The notes under the pieces are model-generated. The model saw only the letters and a list, made by a program, of their open reading frames with translations, was not told the DNA's origin and did not search any database. The position numbers and the translations under genes were made by a program. A stretch of DNA of 64,000 bases, taken from contig NZ_SCHN01000006.1 in assembly GCF_004120195.1 (NCBI RefSeq), positions 124,001-188,000 of the forward strand. Reading direction: 5' to 3'. Numbering within the stretch: the stretch's first letter is position 1; each line of letters begins with the position of its first letter. Positions 63,650-64,000 of this stretch are shown one piece after another. The DNA comes from Enterovibrio baiacu (GTDB lineage Bacteria; Pseudomonadota; Gammaproteobacteria; Enterobacterales; Vibrionaceae).

Positions 63650-64000
63650 ATCTGCCTCTACGAAAATAAGAGTGAGCTGATTCGTTCGATGCAAAGTGTT
63701 TGCCAAGTTACTTTCTTTCTCGTGACTTTTTGTTGCATCGCGGCCTTTTGCCTAGGTTTTACGCTATATGCAAACAAGGGCATTCTATTTTTGAGTTCAC
63801 TGATCGAAAAATGAAAAGTAAGAAAACACGGTTTGTTGCGCGCAAAACCCCTCTTCAATTTGCTCAATCTGACATGCGGATTGAATGCCGACAAAACGTG
63901 TTTTTCGCAGAATGACTAAATTTGTTCATCAAAATGAGAATTTTCAGGTGTGGCCGTACACACCGCACGTGCCATGTCACTCACGGTTCTGACGCCCAAT
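63650..64000. other. Right end of the window, no gene seen
   Basis: 351 bases. It contains the promoter side of the epimerase gene. Short frames on both strands have no ribosome site or family resemblance. Whether further polysaccharide genes follow cannot be judged. Confidence 0.5.

Overview
The window reads as chromosomal DNA of a marine gammaproteobacterium of the Vibrionaceae. The evidence is gene content and synteny: tusE, yccX, rlmI and a DUF2057 gene together; a SpeG that resembles the Vibrio enzyme; FabV instead of FabI; a secreted GH18 chitinase with two chitin-binding modules; and a locus laid out like the symbiosis polysaccharide genes sypA-sypG of Vibrio fischeri. I cannot fix the genus; Enterovibrio, Grimontia or Photobacterium-like lineages are my best guess. 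Most genes look like ordinary vertical content. One complete insertion sequence is present.

Layout. 1-5.8 kb: tRNA thiolation protein TusE (5' end cut by the window), acylphosphatase, a chemotaxis receptor, rRNA methylase RlmI, a DUF2057 periplasmic protein, SpeG and another GNAT acetyltransferase. 5.8-7.5 kb: a third GNAT gene split by an intact IS3-family (IS407-like) element with a 4-bp target duplication. 7.6-11.7 kb: glutamate symporter GltS, a glycine-zipper lipoprotein, and a two-gene respiratory module (tetraheme NapC/NrfH-type quinol dehydrogenase plus octaheme HAO-like cytochrome). 12-18.5 kb: methylcitrate (propionate) operon, GntR regulator-prpB-prpC-prpD-prpE, with three TGTCGACA palindromes before the regulator. 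18.8-22 kb: chitinase. 22.2-23.8 kb: an unusual three-part DUF4157 metallopeptidase-like protein. 24-26.7 kb: ABC exporter and two small envelope proteins. 26.8-31.6 kb: BMP-type nucleoside ABC importer. 31.7-36.7 kb: nuclease-like proteins, MobB, MgsA-FabV, and a small winged-helix protein.

36.9-41 kb holds a compact four-gene chaperone-usher-like pilus operon with a DUF4402 major subunit. 41.6-43.6 kb holds a histidine-rich mini-protein followed by an ArsP-like permease whose central loop carries nine copies of a 14-residue Cys/Met/His motif; this pair is the best candidate here for an undescribed metal-handling system. 43.7-46.6 kb: Hsp31 glyoxalase, a quinone-reductase-like enzyme and a divergent LysR regulator. 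46.7-48.6 kb: RhlE helicase and tRNA-Ser(UGA). 48.9-52 kb: a thiamine-diphosphate enzyme with an aldehyde dehydrogenase.

52-62.6 kb is a syp/rbd-like regulatory and export cluster: STAS switch protein, OmpA-like lipoprotein, Wza-like exporter, a kinase-like P-loop protein lacking the Walker A lysine, a kinase-REC-phosphatase fusion, a hybrid histidine kinase, and a sigma-54 activator. A good -24/-12 promoter precedes the first gene. The expected logic is SypF to SypG and SypE by phosphotransfer, SypE setting the phosphorylation of SypA, and SypG driving transcription. A convergent sugar-nucleotide epimerase follows sypG instead of the remaining syp genes.

Two arrays of 7-bp tandem repeats, at 11.8 and 22.0 kb, share the consensus GARRYTA and are not explained by any gene.
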